Of a stretch of DNA of 64,000 nucleotides, positions 45,601-58,991 are shown one piece after another. The notes below the pieces were generated by a model. It worked only from the letters and a program-made list of their open reading frames with translations, was not told the origin of the DNA and did not search any database. The translations under genes were made by a program, and so were the position numbers. The stretch spans positions 1 through 64,000 of the forward strand of contig VXIS01000043.1 of the NCBI GenBank assembly GCA_008704415.1, read 5' to 3'. Source of the stretch: Sphaerosporella brunnea. Its lineage: Eukaryota > Ascomycota > Pezizomycetes > Pezizales > Pyronemataceae. Numbering within the stretch: position 1 is the first letter of the stretch; every line of letters begins with the position of its first letter.

Positions 45601-48600
45601 TTGATTTTTTATTTTTTATTTTCCGCGAAGAAAAAAAAGCAAGAAAACCATCCCCATTATATAGTTTATTTCAAAATTTCTGTGGGGCTCGGATGTATAA
45701 TTGGACCGAGTATGCTTCTGTGACGCGGCTCGTGTTTTCCGGCTTTTTGACGGATTTCTGCCCGGCCGGCGTCATCAAATAGTAATGGGGTCGACCCCCC
45801 CAAGCTTACCGATGTAGCAGGGGCTGTTCGTAACGTTGTCCGTCCGTGCGTGTCGCCTTCCTGAATTGTAGAGAGCGGTTGAATGGGCATCGGCCGTGGC
45901 CTCCGCGGCCGAGGGCAGCAGCTACTCGAGTTCGTACAAACGACGACAATGCAAGGAAGAAGGGAGGAGGAGGAGGAGCGTGCTCTCGGAGGAAGTGGAG
46001 AGAGCCAGAAAGTCTTCCAAATGGCCGGGGGAAGCGGCCAACCAGCTCCGTAAGCCACTGAGCGCAAGCTGTGACTGCAACCGAAGAGGACCGGAAGGGA
46101 GGTGTTGAACCGCGAGGGATTGGATCGAGAGAGGCAGCGGCATCTGGTGACGAGTGTGCTCCAGTGGCCAATGCACTGCTTCAAGGATTTCCCCAGGAGA
46201 CGAAAAGCAAGAACTTCGTCATCTTAACGGGATGATTAATTTCTCTCTCTCTCTCTTTCTCTCCCCTGTCACGCGGCTCACCTACCAGACGAAAAGACTT
46301 GAGTTTCAGCTTTTGGAACCTCAATTCTGAGGGTGTACATGCAATTCCGCCATATGGCAGCCACATCTATGCTTTGGCCAACCATTGGAAACTCATGGGA
46401 TGTATGTTTGGCACGCTAGGGAATATATATATATAACCATGGCTCTGAGGTTAGTTGGTCAGTACCATGAGGTAACCAAATATTTGCGCGTGCCCTTTCA
46501 TATCTCAAATGACGACCTTAGCCTTCACGACGTCCGGAAACCAAACCGAAGGTTTGACCAAGTCTCGCCTTGATGGGCGACATCAGTGTTGTGCATGTAG
46601 GGGTAGTGTAGGGGTACCATGCGACAAAGACAGATGGCAAGACCACAGCCATCGGTTCGAATAGCTTTACGAATCAGCGCCAGCTACTGGATACATAGAT
46701 GGCCGACGACAGCAACTCGGGATTGGGAAGCCCAAACACGACCAGAAGATCAACCTACCTAGCATTCCGCCGGATGCCGAAGGAGTGGGCAAATCACGCC
46801 TCTCCGAAACGTCTGTGAAGGCAAAGTGGCGCAATACCTAGGTGGCACGAGCCGAGAGGGCCTGGGTTATGGCCTCGGTAGAGTCCCGCATTTCCCCCAC
46901 ATACGAGTAGAATACATGCCTCCGTCCTTGGCCATTTCGTGAGATGACGGCTCCATGGCTAGCTAGCAACCTTTCTTTTGATTTTTTCGGGTTTTGGAAA
47001 TGCATTCAGCTGCCGTCCATGCTCGAATCATGGAGCCGCGCGGTCGTGTCGTCTTTCCTTCGGCATTTGGGTCGCTCGCTATCGCCGCCTGTTTCAACCG
47101 TTTTCGATTGTCTTGGAAGGCTTCTAGAAGGGGCATGGGTTGGGGCCAGGTAAATAGTAGGATCAGATCGTGTTACACGGTGCACGGCGATCGGCTGATG
47201 ATAACGAAAGCCGACAACGTGTCGACGTCTGTAACGACAACCACAGCGACAGCAACACACCTGGAGGGCGCGCGCACGAGGGTATCCTCCAACTAATCTC
47301 GGCACCTGTTCGCACCCTCAGACAAAAAAAAACAAAAAAAAAAAAGAGGCGCAAGCTTTTGCTTCTGCGTGACGTCCCACATCCGTACCTCGTACCCACA
47401 GAATGATACTACTGAGCGGGCGTATTCGTGAACTCACGAAGAAGGAAAGTGGCTAGTACAGCGCGAGATGTGCCAGTCGTTGCAGATGTGTGAATCGCCT
47501 ACATGCCAGGGGGAGTTCGTCGCTGTTGAATCTGCCGGTTCTAAAGGCGGCTTCTTTCCTTCATAGGATGGCCCGCGTCTTGTGAGCTGGACGTCGGTTT
47601 ACATACACAGGTATGTTCATACTTACCTATTGTTAGTCCAGCCGAGCTAGTTTTCGGCTCCAAGGAATGACATATGAAAATTTTATCTGTGGCCCGATGC
47701 CGTTGGAACATGCATCACGAATATGTGTGCGGCAAGCAAGCATGCTTGAGGACTCAGAAGATAGAGGTCTCAATTTCCACAGCTGTTTATCCATTCGTAG
47801 ATCTGAAATTCACGGTAGCTTAAATTATGGCGACAGAAATTCTCCGCCACTTGAATGGCTCGCTTGCCACGCGACAGAGCTCTCCACTGAATGAGGCAAT
47901 AATTGTCATTGGCCATGTTTCTGATAATCTGACGCCTGAATCGTCTACAGTTGGGGCTAGCTTTCAGCTGGACTGGTACCTTCACCGCGCACAATATGAT
48001 AGGTAAGCATTTTGCTTTTTGCAGCTTTGGACTTTCGGTCTCAATCAAACCACTACTCCGAAGTCTTTCGGCTCCTCGGAACCACCACACGCACCGCTAC
48101 CTGCCACACCACGCTTGGGCCAAACACTTCGGTCAAGGGTTAACGCCCCGTCCAATTTCCTGAGCTTCCTTGTGCAACCCGAACCACCCTGGTTAACGCC
48201 TTCCATGGGCGGCTCCATCAGTTAGTTGGCGGCAAGTTGAACATTAGCCCAGTCTTTTCAAACCAAAGAGGAGGTGGCTTGCCCGAATATGAATAATTCT
48301 AGACTGCGTCAGATTTTAAGTTGCTGATGTTGCATCACCAGTTGGGGGTTCGGCAACGGCAAGTACCGTCTCCCATTCGCGTACCGAAAGACAAGTCGTT
48401 TATTTTTACGATTTCTAACGGTTGTACGTTAGTTAAGTGGTATGGGGGCGACGGGTCCAAACCTCAATCGAATCAGATCCGGGGTTCACGATGCCTGTGT
48501 GAACCTGGAGGAACTCGGAATACTGGTTTCGGTCAAAACTTAGTGCTGATGGTCTGGATCTGTACCGGCTTTCTCTGGCCGGTTGGAAAGTTCCCCCTTT

Positions 48601-49846
48601 CGGAGGCATCAAGTGGTTTGCTGAACGGGCGACGTCGCTATCCGTCGGACTGCAAAGAACATGTATCACTTTCACATACATACTTCTCACTTCCTGAGGA
48701 GAAAGGTACTGCCGTAGACACCGTAGCCCTTGAAACGGGAGATCGACATGCGCATGCACGCTAAGAAATTGTGCACGCCCAGCCAACATATGGTTGCCTA
48801 CATTCAAGGCTTCGTTTTTGTGACAGAGCTCACATCACTCCCAATCAATGGGGAAAGTCCCCACCGCACGATGTCGACCCACCGAAGGGACCACATTTTA
48901 AGTTTATTTTCGCAAAGTGGGCGAAGTGCCTTTGCTTTGCTTTGCTATTTGATGCTACACAAAATGCCCCCACCGCAATGCATGGGCGTTGCACATGTAT
49001 CCCCTGCTAAGTATGTTGCGAACTACCGTTGCTGCAAGTCTGAGATCGGATGCAAGTACCAAAGATAAATAAAAAAAAGAAATAAAAGAATTAAAAAAAG
49101 AACAGATAGATACATGGATGGGCCCGGACCACGCACCCGAAAAATCGTCCGAAATTCTCAACCCACGGGTTTGCAGAGTTGTGATGATGCCGGTTTGTGA
49201 GGTCGTTGTCGTCTACCGGTTTTCCTTGTGATGTGGTTTGCATCCCCCTCCATGTGCCAGGGCAGGCGCTTCGCTTGCAAAACCCCCTAATGGAGCAATC
49301 ACCGCTTTTGTCGATAGCGGCGGTAGTTTGAAGTTGCGAATTGCGGATATGTATCGAAGACTTGAGCCGCCGCCGCCGGAAAAAGCAAACTTTCCTCAGG
49401 GCCTCACGGTTCTTTTGGTTCCGTCATCTGCCATGTGGTCTTTTCTAGTGTAGTTACGATAAGGAGGGAGGCGAGCCGATGCCGATGCCGATGACAAACA
49501 TGAACAGAGAGGGAAGCGCAACGCGCACTGGGTCGACCGGAAGGCACGAGCGTCCTGCTGCTGCTGCTGCGGCTTCGCGCTCCCGCAGAGAATGTGTGTG
49601 TCGCCTTGCGTGTGTCGCCTTGCCCTGTTGTCAGTTATTTCCTCCGTTGTGTCGCTCAGCTGCCAATCGTGTGCACTGTGCAACCTGGGAACTTTCGGGA
49701 AACGACAGCAAACAGGCATCGCCATGACTGTTACTCACACCTTGAAGAAGCCAGCGCTGAACGACATATCCTTACATCTGTACATGATCAGTGTGTGCTT
49801 CGTACATCATGTATGTGTGTATGTATGAAGTATGTATAATACAATG

Positions 49847-49896
<50 letters not shown>

Positions 49897-52234
49897 CCGT
49901 TCGTCGCCAATTGGAAGTATCGCCACTCTCCCTATCCGCGATAAAACCCCAGAATCCAGTCTCGTCATGATACCGGCTTGCACGTTCATTTTATGGCGCT
50001 GTCGACGTCGAAGTCTTGCGGCTCGTTCATCCAGGCAGGAAAGGACGTGGCGGATAGCTTACGATACTTCCTGATACTGGCTCATTGCCAGCGGCCAAGG
50101 TTCAACCTGAAACGCGTCCTTGCCTGTCTCCTCGCCTCCCCTCCCACTTTTGCCCATCGTCCTTCGCCTGCGTACTCCATGCCCCAAGGTGTGTATCGAC
50201 AGGTGCCTTTAGATCGCTTGGCATAGGCGACGGTTATGTTGTGCTTGTGCCTGTAATAATTGTTTGTTTTGTGAAGTTTGACCTCTTTTTTTTTTTTTTC
50301 GTGCCGCCCGTCGCTGCGGGATGATTCGCTGGGGGGATAACACGGCTTGTAGCCGGCGTCAGCTGGTTGGCTGGCTGGTCCATGTAATTATTGGCCCATT
50401 GGGCCTCAACTGGGTCGGCATCTCTGTCGCTGCAGGTGATTCCTTCCTTCTCTTCTCCTCCATGCCGAAGGTGTAAAGCAACTCTGCTTCTGCTGCTGCT
50501 TGTAGTTGAGCGACGGCCTTTTCGTTTTTTTTTTTCACCGGATACATATCGATCTGTTCAATTCTTTACATTCGTTTAGCATACTCGCCGACGCGAACTG
50601 CCTTCTTTTTTTTATTTTTTATTTTATCTTTTTTTTTAAAAAAAAAGAGAGGGGTTTTCTTTTTCTTTTCTTTTTTCCCTTTATTTGTTTTATTTGGCGG
50701 CTCGCCCACTCGCAACAGTTCGGCCACTTACGTCGTTGTTATCCGCCGTCCAGGAGTAGGTTGTGAATTAGCACTAGGGAAGCGCTCAAACGACTTTGCG
50801 CGCTGGCCTGATACTTCCGACAGTTACCTCCTTCGGCTCTCTTTTCTGCAACGGTCCATCCAGCAAGTATCAGGATCTTCAGCGTCTTGCCAACTGCCAG
50901 GATTGTAAGAAGGCTCGTTGCCTGTCAAGTCTGTCTGCTCACGCAATCCGTCCCCTGCCCCCCCCCCCCCCCACCCTCATCGGCTGCAATATTTGGAAAA
51001 TCGACGATTGTTCTCGAGTAAAGTCATAGCGCTCAGTGCCTCTGTCTAGCAACAAGATTCAGTTGCCCGTGCACGAGCTTCCAGATCGCCGGTTTTGACA
51101 GTCGCTTCCTTGCATTTTCCCCTAGATCGATATTCTAGAAGCTCGGCGGGCGACCACAAGGGCGACCCTAACAGTTATATTCATTATTGTGCTATATATC
51201 TTGATTGGCCTCCCTTCCCCTCAGCCTTCCGTGCTCTTTCTAGTGAGATTGGCACGTCGTTCGGAACTTACCCTCGTTTTTTTGTCCGGATTCTCAGCGG
51301 TTGTTTCGCCCAACCGTCCTTTCTTTCCGCCGACCTTTGTGCTGGAGCACCCCTCCCTGCTGCTGGAACAGTCGAAGTAAAGGCAATTTTGCTTTCGCTG
51401 GCCGTCCCTTCTTTTTCGAGGATTCCATCCATCTCAGCTTCTACCAAGTGCACCAAATCGACGCTCTTTTCTTATTTGCTCTGGTGGACGGGTCGGTCGA
51501 ATCGTCATCGCAGGAAAACTTCGGCAGATAGCTAGCTTGCTCATCCTCGGGAACATAAGCTGCTGTGTCCTGCTGTATTTTTCCTCTGGACACTTCCTTA
51601 CTCTTGGATAAGGCGCAGAGGGACAGATACATTATACACAGATACAGGAGAGATAGATACACGATCTAACAGCGTCCACAACTCAGCAGATACCATTCTG
51701 CAAGTACATATATCTGAGGGGGGGGTTTGGCAGCCACACACCTCTCTTTTCGCGCCGCGCTGTTGTTTCGATACCCCGCCGCTCGACAAACACACCTGCC
51801 GATCAAGCGATTCGATAAGTTTTCGGAGGCGCTTTAAATATCCGCTGCAGCTTGCATCCTGCGCGCCTTTTCCCGTTAGCGGCCACAGTAGCCAATATCC
51901 CGCAACACCACACCTCGATCTAAAAGCCTACAACTTAAGACGAGGACCCGGAACGTGAGAAGCTGTTTCTCTTGGATTTATCTGACGTCGAACTCAATCG
52001 GATAGCAAAGCAACGGTGGTGTGATAATCATATCAACCATCTCGCAGTCCCTCAACACAAACGCCCTGCATAACAAGATTGATTTGATTGATCTCACTAC
52101 TCCAACCTTTCAGCCGTTCACCCTCAACGTCGTTCACCGTGCCTGCCTTAATTCAGACCGCTCAGCCTCCGCAAGGGAGAGGCTTGGGACCGTGGGAGGA
52201 CCAGTCGAACTTCAAACAATCGACGTCGCCTGAG
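42651..52234. other. 9.5-kb gene desert upstream of the homeobox gene
   Basis: I find no convincing coding sequence: open frames are short, overlapping and without motifs or spliced continuations. Contents seen: G14 near 43790-43803, a G-rich segment at 44294-44340, C16 near 44880-44896, TG repeats at 45470-45486, a (TA)n near 46427, (GCT)15 at 49848-49892, several T runs and A/T blocks (50288-50300, 50610-50645), and C13 near 50959-50971. The last 1-2 kb is probably the homeobox promoter and a long 5' leader. Confidence 0.5.
49848..49892. repeat. (GCT)15 trinucleotide microsatellite
   Basis: Fifteen uninterrupted GCT units. On the minus strand it would encode polyglutamine inside a 60-codon frame, but nothing around it looks coding. 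Confidence 0.9.
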
Positions 52235-54008
52235 ATGTCTGAATTCGGCTCAGATACTGTATCGCACATGGCCTGGCGGGAACCTCATATGGAGAGAGAC
52301 AATTCGTCTGGAGTCTCCACTGAGCAAGACGCGCATCAAGGCGGACACCGTTCGTCGCAGCCACACCTTTACGATCACTACACCACCCCACCGACAGTCT
52401 CTGAATCCGATGAGTGGGGCTCCTCAGCAACACATGACGGCCATGGCATGGCCGGTTCACCGCAATCGTCTACTGGCTCGAATTCAATGATAGAAAGTCC
52501 ACGCTCCCAGCAGTCTGAAAGCCGACGCTCAGTCGACATGACAACCTCTGCTCAGGGCGCCCACAGCGACTCACAGCACATGTCGTTGAGCGAACGAAGA
52601 CAAGAGAAGAGGAAGATGAAGCGCTTCCGGTAAGTCCTCACCACACTGTATCGGGGCGCCTTGGCCGTACGTCGGATCGCTAATGTTTTGTTTAGCCTCA
52701 CCCATAATCAGACTCGTTTTCTGATGAGTGAGTTTGCGCGACAGGCGCACCCCGATGCAGCCCATCGGGAACGGTTGGCTAGAGAGATACCTGGACTGAG
52801 CCCACGACAAGTCCAAGTTTGGTTCCAAAATAGGTATGAACGAGCTAGATGCATGGTCTTTCGAATTCCAGTTGCGCTTGGATTTTTTAGGCCGAAAAGC
52901 ATTGAGGGACTAACAATATTGTAATGTCTCAGGCGAGCCAAGCTGAAGCGAATGAGCAGCGATGATCGGGAGCGCATGATGAAGTCGCGCGCCTTGCCCG
53001 AGGAATTTCCCATCTTGCAGACTCTACACACCTATGGGGCGAGAATGATGGGCACTCCCGTTGCGTCGCCTACCGAATACTCCCCGACCGCCGGCGGCGG
53101 TATTGGATATCGTCCAGACCCCCTGCGGCGAAGGTCGCACCTTGGTGACGAGGATGTGGGTGTTTCGCCGACGACACCAGGGTATAGCTTATCGTTTTCC
53201 ACGAGCGGGCCTTCCGAGATGCTATCGCCTGTGTCCACAAGTGGGGAGCGCTCTGGATATCTTGGAGGATACATGGCTGCTCCGCTTGGCCCTCAGCAAC
53301 GCGGCAATCCCTTTTCCCGTGCTACCGACCCTTACCGTGCACATGTACCGCGCTTGCAACTACATGATACACCGCGCTCTCTGTCAGAAAATTCCAGTTC
53401 TCCTTTGGCCAATAACACAACATATGGTGGTCACGAAGAATACCAGCACGGTCCGAGTGGTTACTCCCTCCAGACGATGTACAACAACGAGCCGCCCCGT
53501 AGTGTCCCACCGGATACACCTTCTAGCCCCTATGTGCACAGCAATCCAGGTACGCTGGGCCCTGGCAATCGTTTGTCCATCCCCGAAGGCTACTAACGCA
53601 GTTCTAGGGGGCTTCACGCATCCATATCCCTCCCCGGCTCCCGCTTCGGGCCATGCTGGGCGACCGAGCTTCCCGCCTCCGCTAACGCTCTCTGACCTGA
53701 AGTATTCGCAGCCTCCTTTGACACCCCATACCGCCGGGATGTCAGGGTTTGCCCCTGCACCTCTTGCCCCCTCTCAGGAGTATCATATTCCGCAGATGAG
53801 CGCACCGGCAGATGTACCCTCTTTTGGCTCTTCCTACCTGACGCGAGGCACCACGGGTTCACTTGGCTCCGCCACTGCACCTGGCGCCCCTCACCACGAG
53901 AGAGATCCCTCGGTCGGTCGGCTGTCGATTGGTGGTCGAGAATTTGGACATCAGCGCAAGCGGTCCTCTTCACATCCTCCCACTTTCTCCCAGCAACGCG
54001 ATCCCTAG
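52235..54008 (+). CDS. homeobox transcription factor (Htf1/HOX2-like)
   Basis: Four exons: 52235-52629, 52696-52833, 52933-53549 and 53608-54008, giving 516 aa. Donors are GTAAGT, GTATGA and GTACGC; the last intron has a perfect TACTAAC. The homeodomain (about residues 126-186) is split by introns 1 and 2: KRKMKRFR, then LTHNQTRFLMSEFARQ, then the recognition helix SPRQVQVWFQNR joined to RAKLKRMSSDD. Flanks are Ser/Pro-rich and probably disordered, with a basic FGHQRKRSSSHPP near the C-terminus. The RAKLKR...DDRERM...SRALPEEF continuation resembles the fungal regulator of conidiophore development called Htf1 or HOX2; I am moderately sure. The frame is open upstream of the ATG for about 50 codons with protein-like sequence (GPWEDQSNFKQSTSPEM), so an earlier exon may carry the true start. 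It has an unusually long gene-free upstream region. Confidence 0.9.
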
Positions 54009-55954
54009 AACTGGCGAGCATCTACGGGCGGGTGCGTTAGTTCTTGTTTCTTCGTGAAGTAGCGCCAGATGCTTCACTGTGATATAGAGCACATCGATTG
54101 ATGGAGGAAGCTCGAGTTTTGGTGTTCTTTATTTCCTTTGGGTTTTTGGTCATGGCGTGGACGGCCTCTGCTAGTTTTGGTTATCATTTCGGCTTTTGGT
54201 TATGTTGGAGATGAAGTCTCACGTGCAGGAATCCAGCCTTGCGCGAAAATGGGAGGGTGGCTTTAACTGTTTTGTTTTTATGTTCCAAATCGTGACGACT
54301 TCCTTCAATCGCTCCTTTAGGGCATGGAACCTTTCGGAGTCTACGATTGGATGAGATGGCGTTTTGGGATTGCTTTTTTTTTTTTTGTTTTTTTTTTTTG
54401 TTTTTCCTTGGTCGGGGTTTTGTTTTTTGTTTTTTTTGTGTTTCTCTGTCTCATATATCTCACGCTTCCTGTGTGCTGCTTTTTGCGTATCTCTGTGTCT
54501 TATGTCTATGGTGTTTTTTTTTTTTTTTTTTTTTTTGGAGGGGAGTAAAGAGCGTTTCTGGCGGGGCCCACACGTCTTTTTTTTCTTCCCTTTTTTTTTT
54601 TTCTTTTTTGGTTTTCCCTTGTTTCTCCTCCCCTGTGTATGTGCTTTACGATTACGGAACGACATAGCCACGCGGTTTATGGCGTGATGGGATTGATGGA
54701 GGGGGTAGTGGGGGTGGAGGATGACGGGACTGGACTGACACAAGCAGGGCAAAAGGTGGGGCTGAGGAGGAGGAGTGAGGGGTGGAGGAGGGGATGTGGT
54801 TTGGGAAGAGGGGGGGGGGGGGGCGGAGCGATCAGATTTTTTTTTCCAGATGGGATTGTGAATTTCTGTGTTTATTATCGGAGTAGATAGACGCCATTCC
54901 AGCATGAGCTCCTGGAGGCTTTTTTGGGTGGGGAGCAGGTTGGGGGAGGAATATCCGGAATCCAAAATACATACGGCGTATACGGGGAAATGTTTTGCCA
55001 TAGCTACGTATACTTTGCGGCGCTTACGAGTGAGCTCGAGCGATAGATTATGCATAGATAATTGTATGCAGTCAAACAGACTCCTAGCTAAGTACCGTGA
55101 ACTACCTATTTTGATGGAGGAAGGGATGGATGGATGGAGGGATGGATGGATGGATGCACGCGGCGCGGCAAGGCGTGAGCGTGAATAGGCTAGGCAGGAT
55201 CTGGGTGCGTGTGTCTGCCTGCATATGGATGGTGGTAGGGTTGTCGTCGGTTCCGAGGATCCGCGATTATCAGCAGCTAAGTATGTGTTTTCTTACAACC
55301 GCGCGCTATAGCTAAGTACCTCGAGCTTGTAGCTACACATTCAGTTATACAAGATATTTACAAACGGTACGTATACTCTACATGCAGGGACGAGGAATTG
55401 TTACATCATATTTGGGGTGGGGGACGAGTTACGTTTACTTTAACTGTCTTTATGCTCTATGACGCATGTGCAGGGCGGGATTGAATTGTATTGTATTGTT
55501 CAGCTTCGAGTGGGAAGAACCACGTTTCAGGCAACGTCTACTGCTATTCATCTCCTCCTCCTCCTCATCCGACTCCTCTTCGTCAAGATCTCATGACTCT
55601 GGCTATGACTCTGAACGCCCTCTGCTCCCCGGCCTCTGCCTCCGGTCAACAGGATGGGGTGATACAACTCGCAATGAGGGGCAGGGGGGGCGTCCGTGAC
55701 GCTTCCAGATACCGTGATTCGCACACTTCAGCTGCTGGTGGGAGGGGGCGGCGGGGCATGGCGGGTGCTGAGTTGTCCAGGAGAGGTGAGATAGTGAGTT
55801 TTTTCTGCTTCTAGGCCTCCTTTTTTTTTTCACCAGGAAGTTCGTCGTCGTCGTCGTAGCGGTCGTCGTCGCGGTCGAAGCGATGAGATGGGGGTTGGCT
55901 GGCAGGCTGAGCGGATTACGCTGATGGTATGATATCATTGTTTTTATTGTTGCC

Positions 55955-55955
55955 T

Positions 55956-55987
<32 letters not shown>
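55955..55987. repeat. (TTGCCG)n hexanucleotide repeat
   Basis: About five and a half consecutive TTGCCG units. Confidence 0.8.
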
Positions 55988-55988
<1 letters not shown>

Positions 55989-56314
55989 TGGTTTTTGTTT
56001 ATTGCATGCGGCCCAATGCAACTGCGTTAACCTCACGCATAGAAAAAAAAAAACAAAAATTTCGATTCCGGCCGCCGCAGCTCGATCGCGAGCATGCTGC
56101 TTGCTGCACAACACCGCACCTCGCAGCGATGCATACTGCAACGCACCCACAGCCCACCACCACCAGACAGCTGTGCAGTGATGTGTGATTTGTACCTGGT
56201 AGGTGGCCTTGGTGGCCTTGGTGGTGCTGCTGGTTGAGGGGAAAGATAGGTATTCGTATTTGCGATGGTAAGCGATTGTGTGCATAGAGAAGAGGGGCAG
56301 CGGGGGCCCGGGTG

Positions 56315-56368
56315 AAATGGAGGGGAGGGGAGGAGAGGGGAGGTGAGGGGAGGGGGAGGGGAGGACCA
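56315..56368. repeat. G-rich purine array, quadruplex-capable
   Basis: Repeated GGGGA/GGGG tracts on the plus strand with one or two bases between them, so at least four G runs lie within 25 bases. Confidence 0.6.
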
Positions 56369-58467
56369 GCACATAGGGCTTGGAGAAAAGAAGAGTAAGG
56401 AAAAAAAATGGTGATGATGCTGCAGCGGCGACGAGAAATTTGCGAGATAAGCATTCGCAATGAGACCTCTCCTATGCGGGCGGGCGCACCGAGCGAGCGA
56501 GCAAGATAGAACACTTTCAAGTTGTAAGATAGATTGTTTTTGAGACAGAGTAGATATCCGACTTCTCGCTAATTAATCCGGACGGATTTTCTTTTTCGTT
56601 TTTCTTTTTGCTTTTGCTTTTGCTTTTTGCTTTTTGCTGGTCGAGATAGAGTGCCCAACCCACCCTTCTATCTAATCATCCAACGTCCGTGAGCTTGTTG
56701 CTAATAGCTGCTGACGTCGGGAGTTGCGACGTCTCTGCGTTGTTTTGTTTTCGTCTCTTCGTGCAACGTGGGTGGGGTCGACGTCGTTGATGGATGGGCC
56801 TAGACGTCCCTGAGCGGGGGCACTCATCACTGCGTTGTCCTTCCCTTCACCGTTACATATCGATAGCTAGCAGGGGTTTTTTTTTTGTAGGTTTTGAGAG
56901 CGCAATGAGAATGCGGCATTGAGTTCTTCCGCACTCGGAGGTTGGGCTGAGTGATGGCTTGTGACCAAAAATAGGCGGGGGGTATTTTTGGCCGGAAGCC
57001 GTCACTTTCCCCTCACAAGGCTTTCGACCACCCCAAGAGTTTACGGATAACTACCGGGAGTCTTCACGTCGCCTAATAGACGATCACCTAGCTAGCTAGC
57101 TGCCGACTTTGCTTGCTTTGCAAGACATCAATGTTTGTTTGTCTGTTTGTTTAACCAGACTGTATTCGGCCGCTTGCGGCCATGACATATATACAAGCAG
57201 AGGAAATGCTACCCCTAGGCTCATGGTCCTACTGTGGGGCCTGCATCTCCTAAGAAGCCATCAATGATTGACGTTCTGACGTTCTGTTGTTGCCATAGAC
57301 TAAGGGGTGTCACCCACCTATCCAATTGTATTTATGCAACAGGAATAGGTGGCTTGTAGAACATAGATTTATATAGCCATCATGCACGCGAAGGATTCCA
57401 ATCCACTAAGAACTTGAAGAGTATCTAGTCCGTGGACGTCTGGCGCCTTTTTTTTTTGCTTGCGCTCGTTTGGCGCGTATTTACCTGTGACACCAAGTAC
57501 ATAGTTACCTAGCAGCTGGGCCCGGGCTACTAAGTACCAACTAAGTACACAAGGGTCGGACAAAATAGTAGGCCGAAGCGCAGCTATCATTAGATTTTTT
57601 TTTTTTTTTTTCGAGTGATGTTCTCGAGCCGGCGCCCAATAGCCAGCCAGAATGGAGGGCTTTGGCTACGAAATTGGGCCGGAGAGCCGGCTAGCTGTGT
57701 TGGTGTGCGCGTTCAATAATCGAGTGATTCCAGGTGAAGCAACGAAACGGGTGCCGACTTGTTCTGGCAAAACTAAAACGCGGGAGACAAAATACCCGTT
57801 CGTGGGCAGTCCTCTTAGGAACTGCTCATGCTCTCCGGAATCCAGGGCTGGTGTCGGGGTCAAAACAGCCGAGTGACTTTCAGTGACTATCTGAGTTACA
57901 CCGTGGGTATAGTAGACGTCGACCTGTTACGGGCTCTAAACTTATAAGCTTGAAGTCCGCATCGACTTTACTGGGACAATATGGTGCTAACGCAGACCCA
58001 ATTCTCTGGGTTTTAACGGCCGAGTGAGTTATAGGATGAAAAAAGAGTTGGCCGGACCCAGGAACGTTCGGACGGTGAGGCTAGACACTTTAGACGAGAC
58101 TACTAGGCCAAAGACCTCGACTGGATGGTTGGTTAGTTCGTAGGAAATCTGAGGACCAATAATCCCTTGATACCAACCCATGATATTCCAAAGCACTTAA
58201 CACACTATTTATCTCTCTGCCACTCGCTGGCAAGAAATCGCGAGTTTTTGGTGTCTCCGTCTTCCGTTAAAATAGAAAAGTGGATGTCATCAACTCAAAA
58301 AAAAAACAATCGAAGTCCCAATTATCTAGCATGGATTACTGTCTAAAGCCGAGGAGCTAGGAGACGTTGGGATCTAGAGTCCTAGCCATCGAACTTACAT
58401 GATCCCCAAATCCTGGCTATGTACTCCCTCACCTTCACTCGTTCTAAATACTCCGACTCGTGGTTTG

Positions 58468-58983
58468 TAGTGTTGCCCATGACCTGCGACATGTTAGTAA
58501 CCTGTGACTTTTTTACCTGACTTCCGACGGAAATAGGTGGCCAAATTCATAACTTTGTTTATAACTGCCGGTCACGGTGGATTTTGTATGGGAACTATTC
58601 TTGGCTCGAAGTGAAACCCAATGGCCATCAACGAAAGCTTGTTCGCTCCCCACACCATCAGGTATTTCTCGAGAGCTTGCCCGTGGCGAAGTCACTGCGC
58701 CATAATGGCTCTTGAAAACCCTCCAGGCGACGACTTAAGGAACACTCTGACCCACACTGGTCCTGGCATGAGCGCGGTTTAGACAATGGGAACTTTTGGG
58801 ATTCCTACACACTGTAACACACACATATATGCGTCTGGCGTGGCGGTAGTACGCAGTGGAGGGTGCTTTCCCTATTGTTCTATTCTTTCTGTCCACTAAC
58901 GCCAAAGTTATGAACGAAGTCATGACTACTGAACAAAGTTACTAACCATGACTTGAACGTGAAGCCATTCATGGGCAACACTA
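58468..58983. mobile_element. 516-bp hAT-type MITE, perfect 8-bp target duplication
   Basis: Ends are TAGTGTTGCCCATGA and its exact inverse TCATGGGCAACACTA (15 bp). GTGGTTTG flanks both sides (58460-58467 and 58984-58991) without a mismatch. Subterminal GTTAGTAAC is also inverted between the two sides. No coding capacity. The intact duplication suggests recent insertion compared with the other elements. Confidence 0.9.
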
Positions 58984-58991
58984 GTGGTTTG

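Larger units (their letters stand above)
54009..58467. other. gene-free spacer with simple repeats
   Basis: No gene supported. T runs at 54378-54400 and 54515-54537 and G13 at about 54809-54821. Also a (GGAT)n block at about 55122-55157, five TTGCCG hexamers near 55955-55987, and a purine GGGGA array at about 56320-56365. A TTTTGC-type repeat lies at about 56590-56638. A 278-codon Lys-rich minus frame here is a product of T runs. Confidence 0.6.

Noticed and set aside
49807..49989. polyglutamine peptide on the minus strand
   Set aside because: Only the (GCT)15 microsatellite read in one frame; no flanking coding evidence.
54219..55055. 278-codon Lys-rich frame on the minus strand
   Set aside because: Composed of poly-Lys and Asn runs produced by T homopolymers, without motifs.
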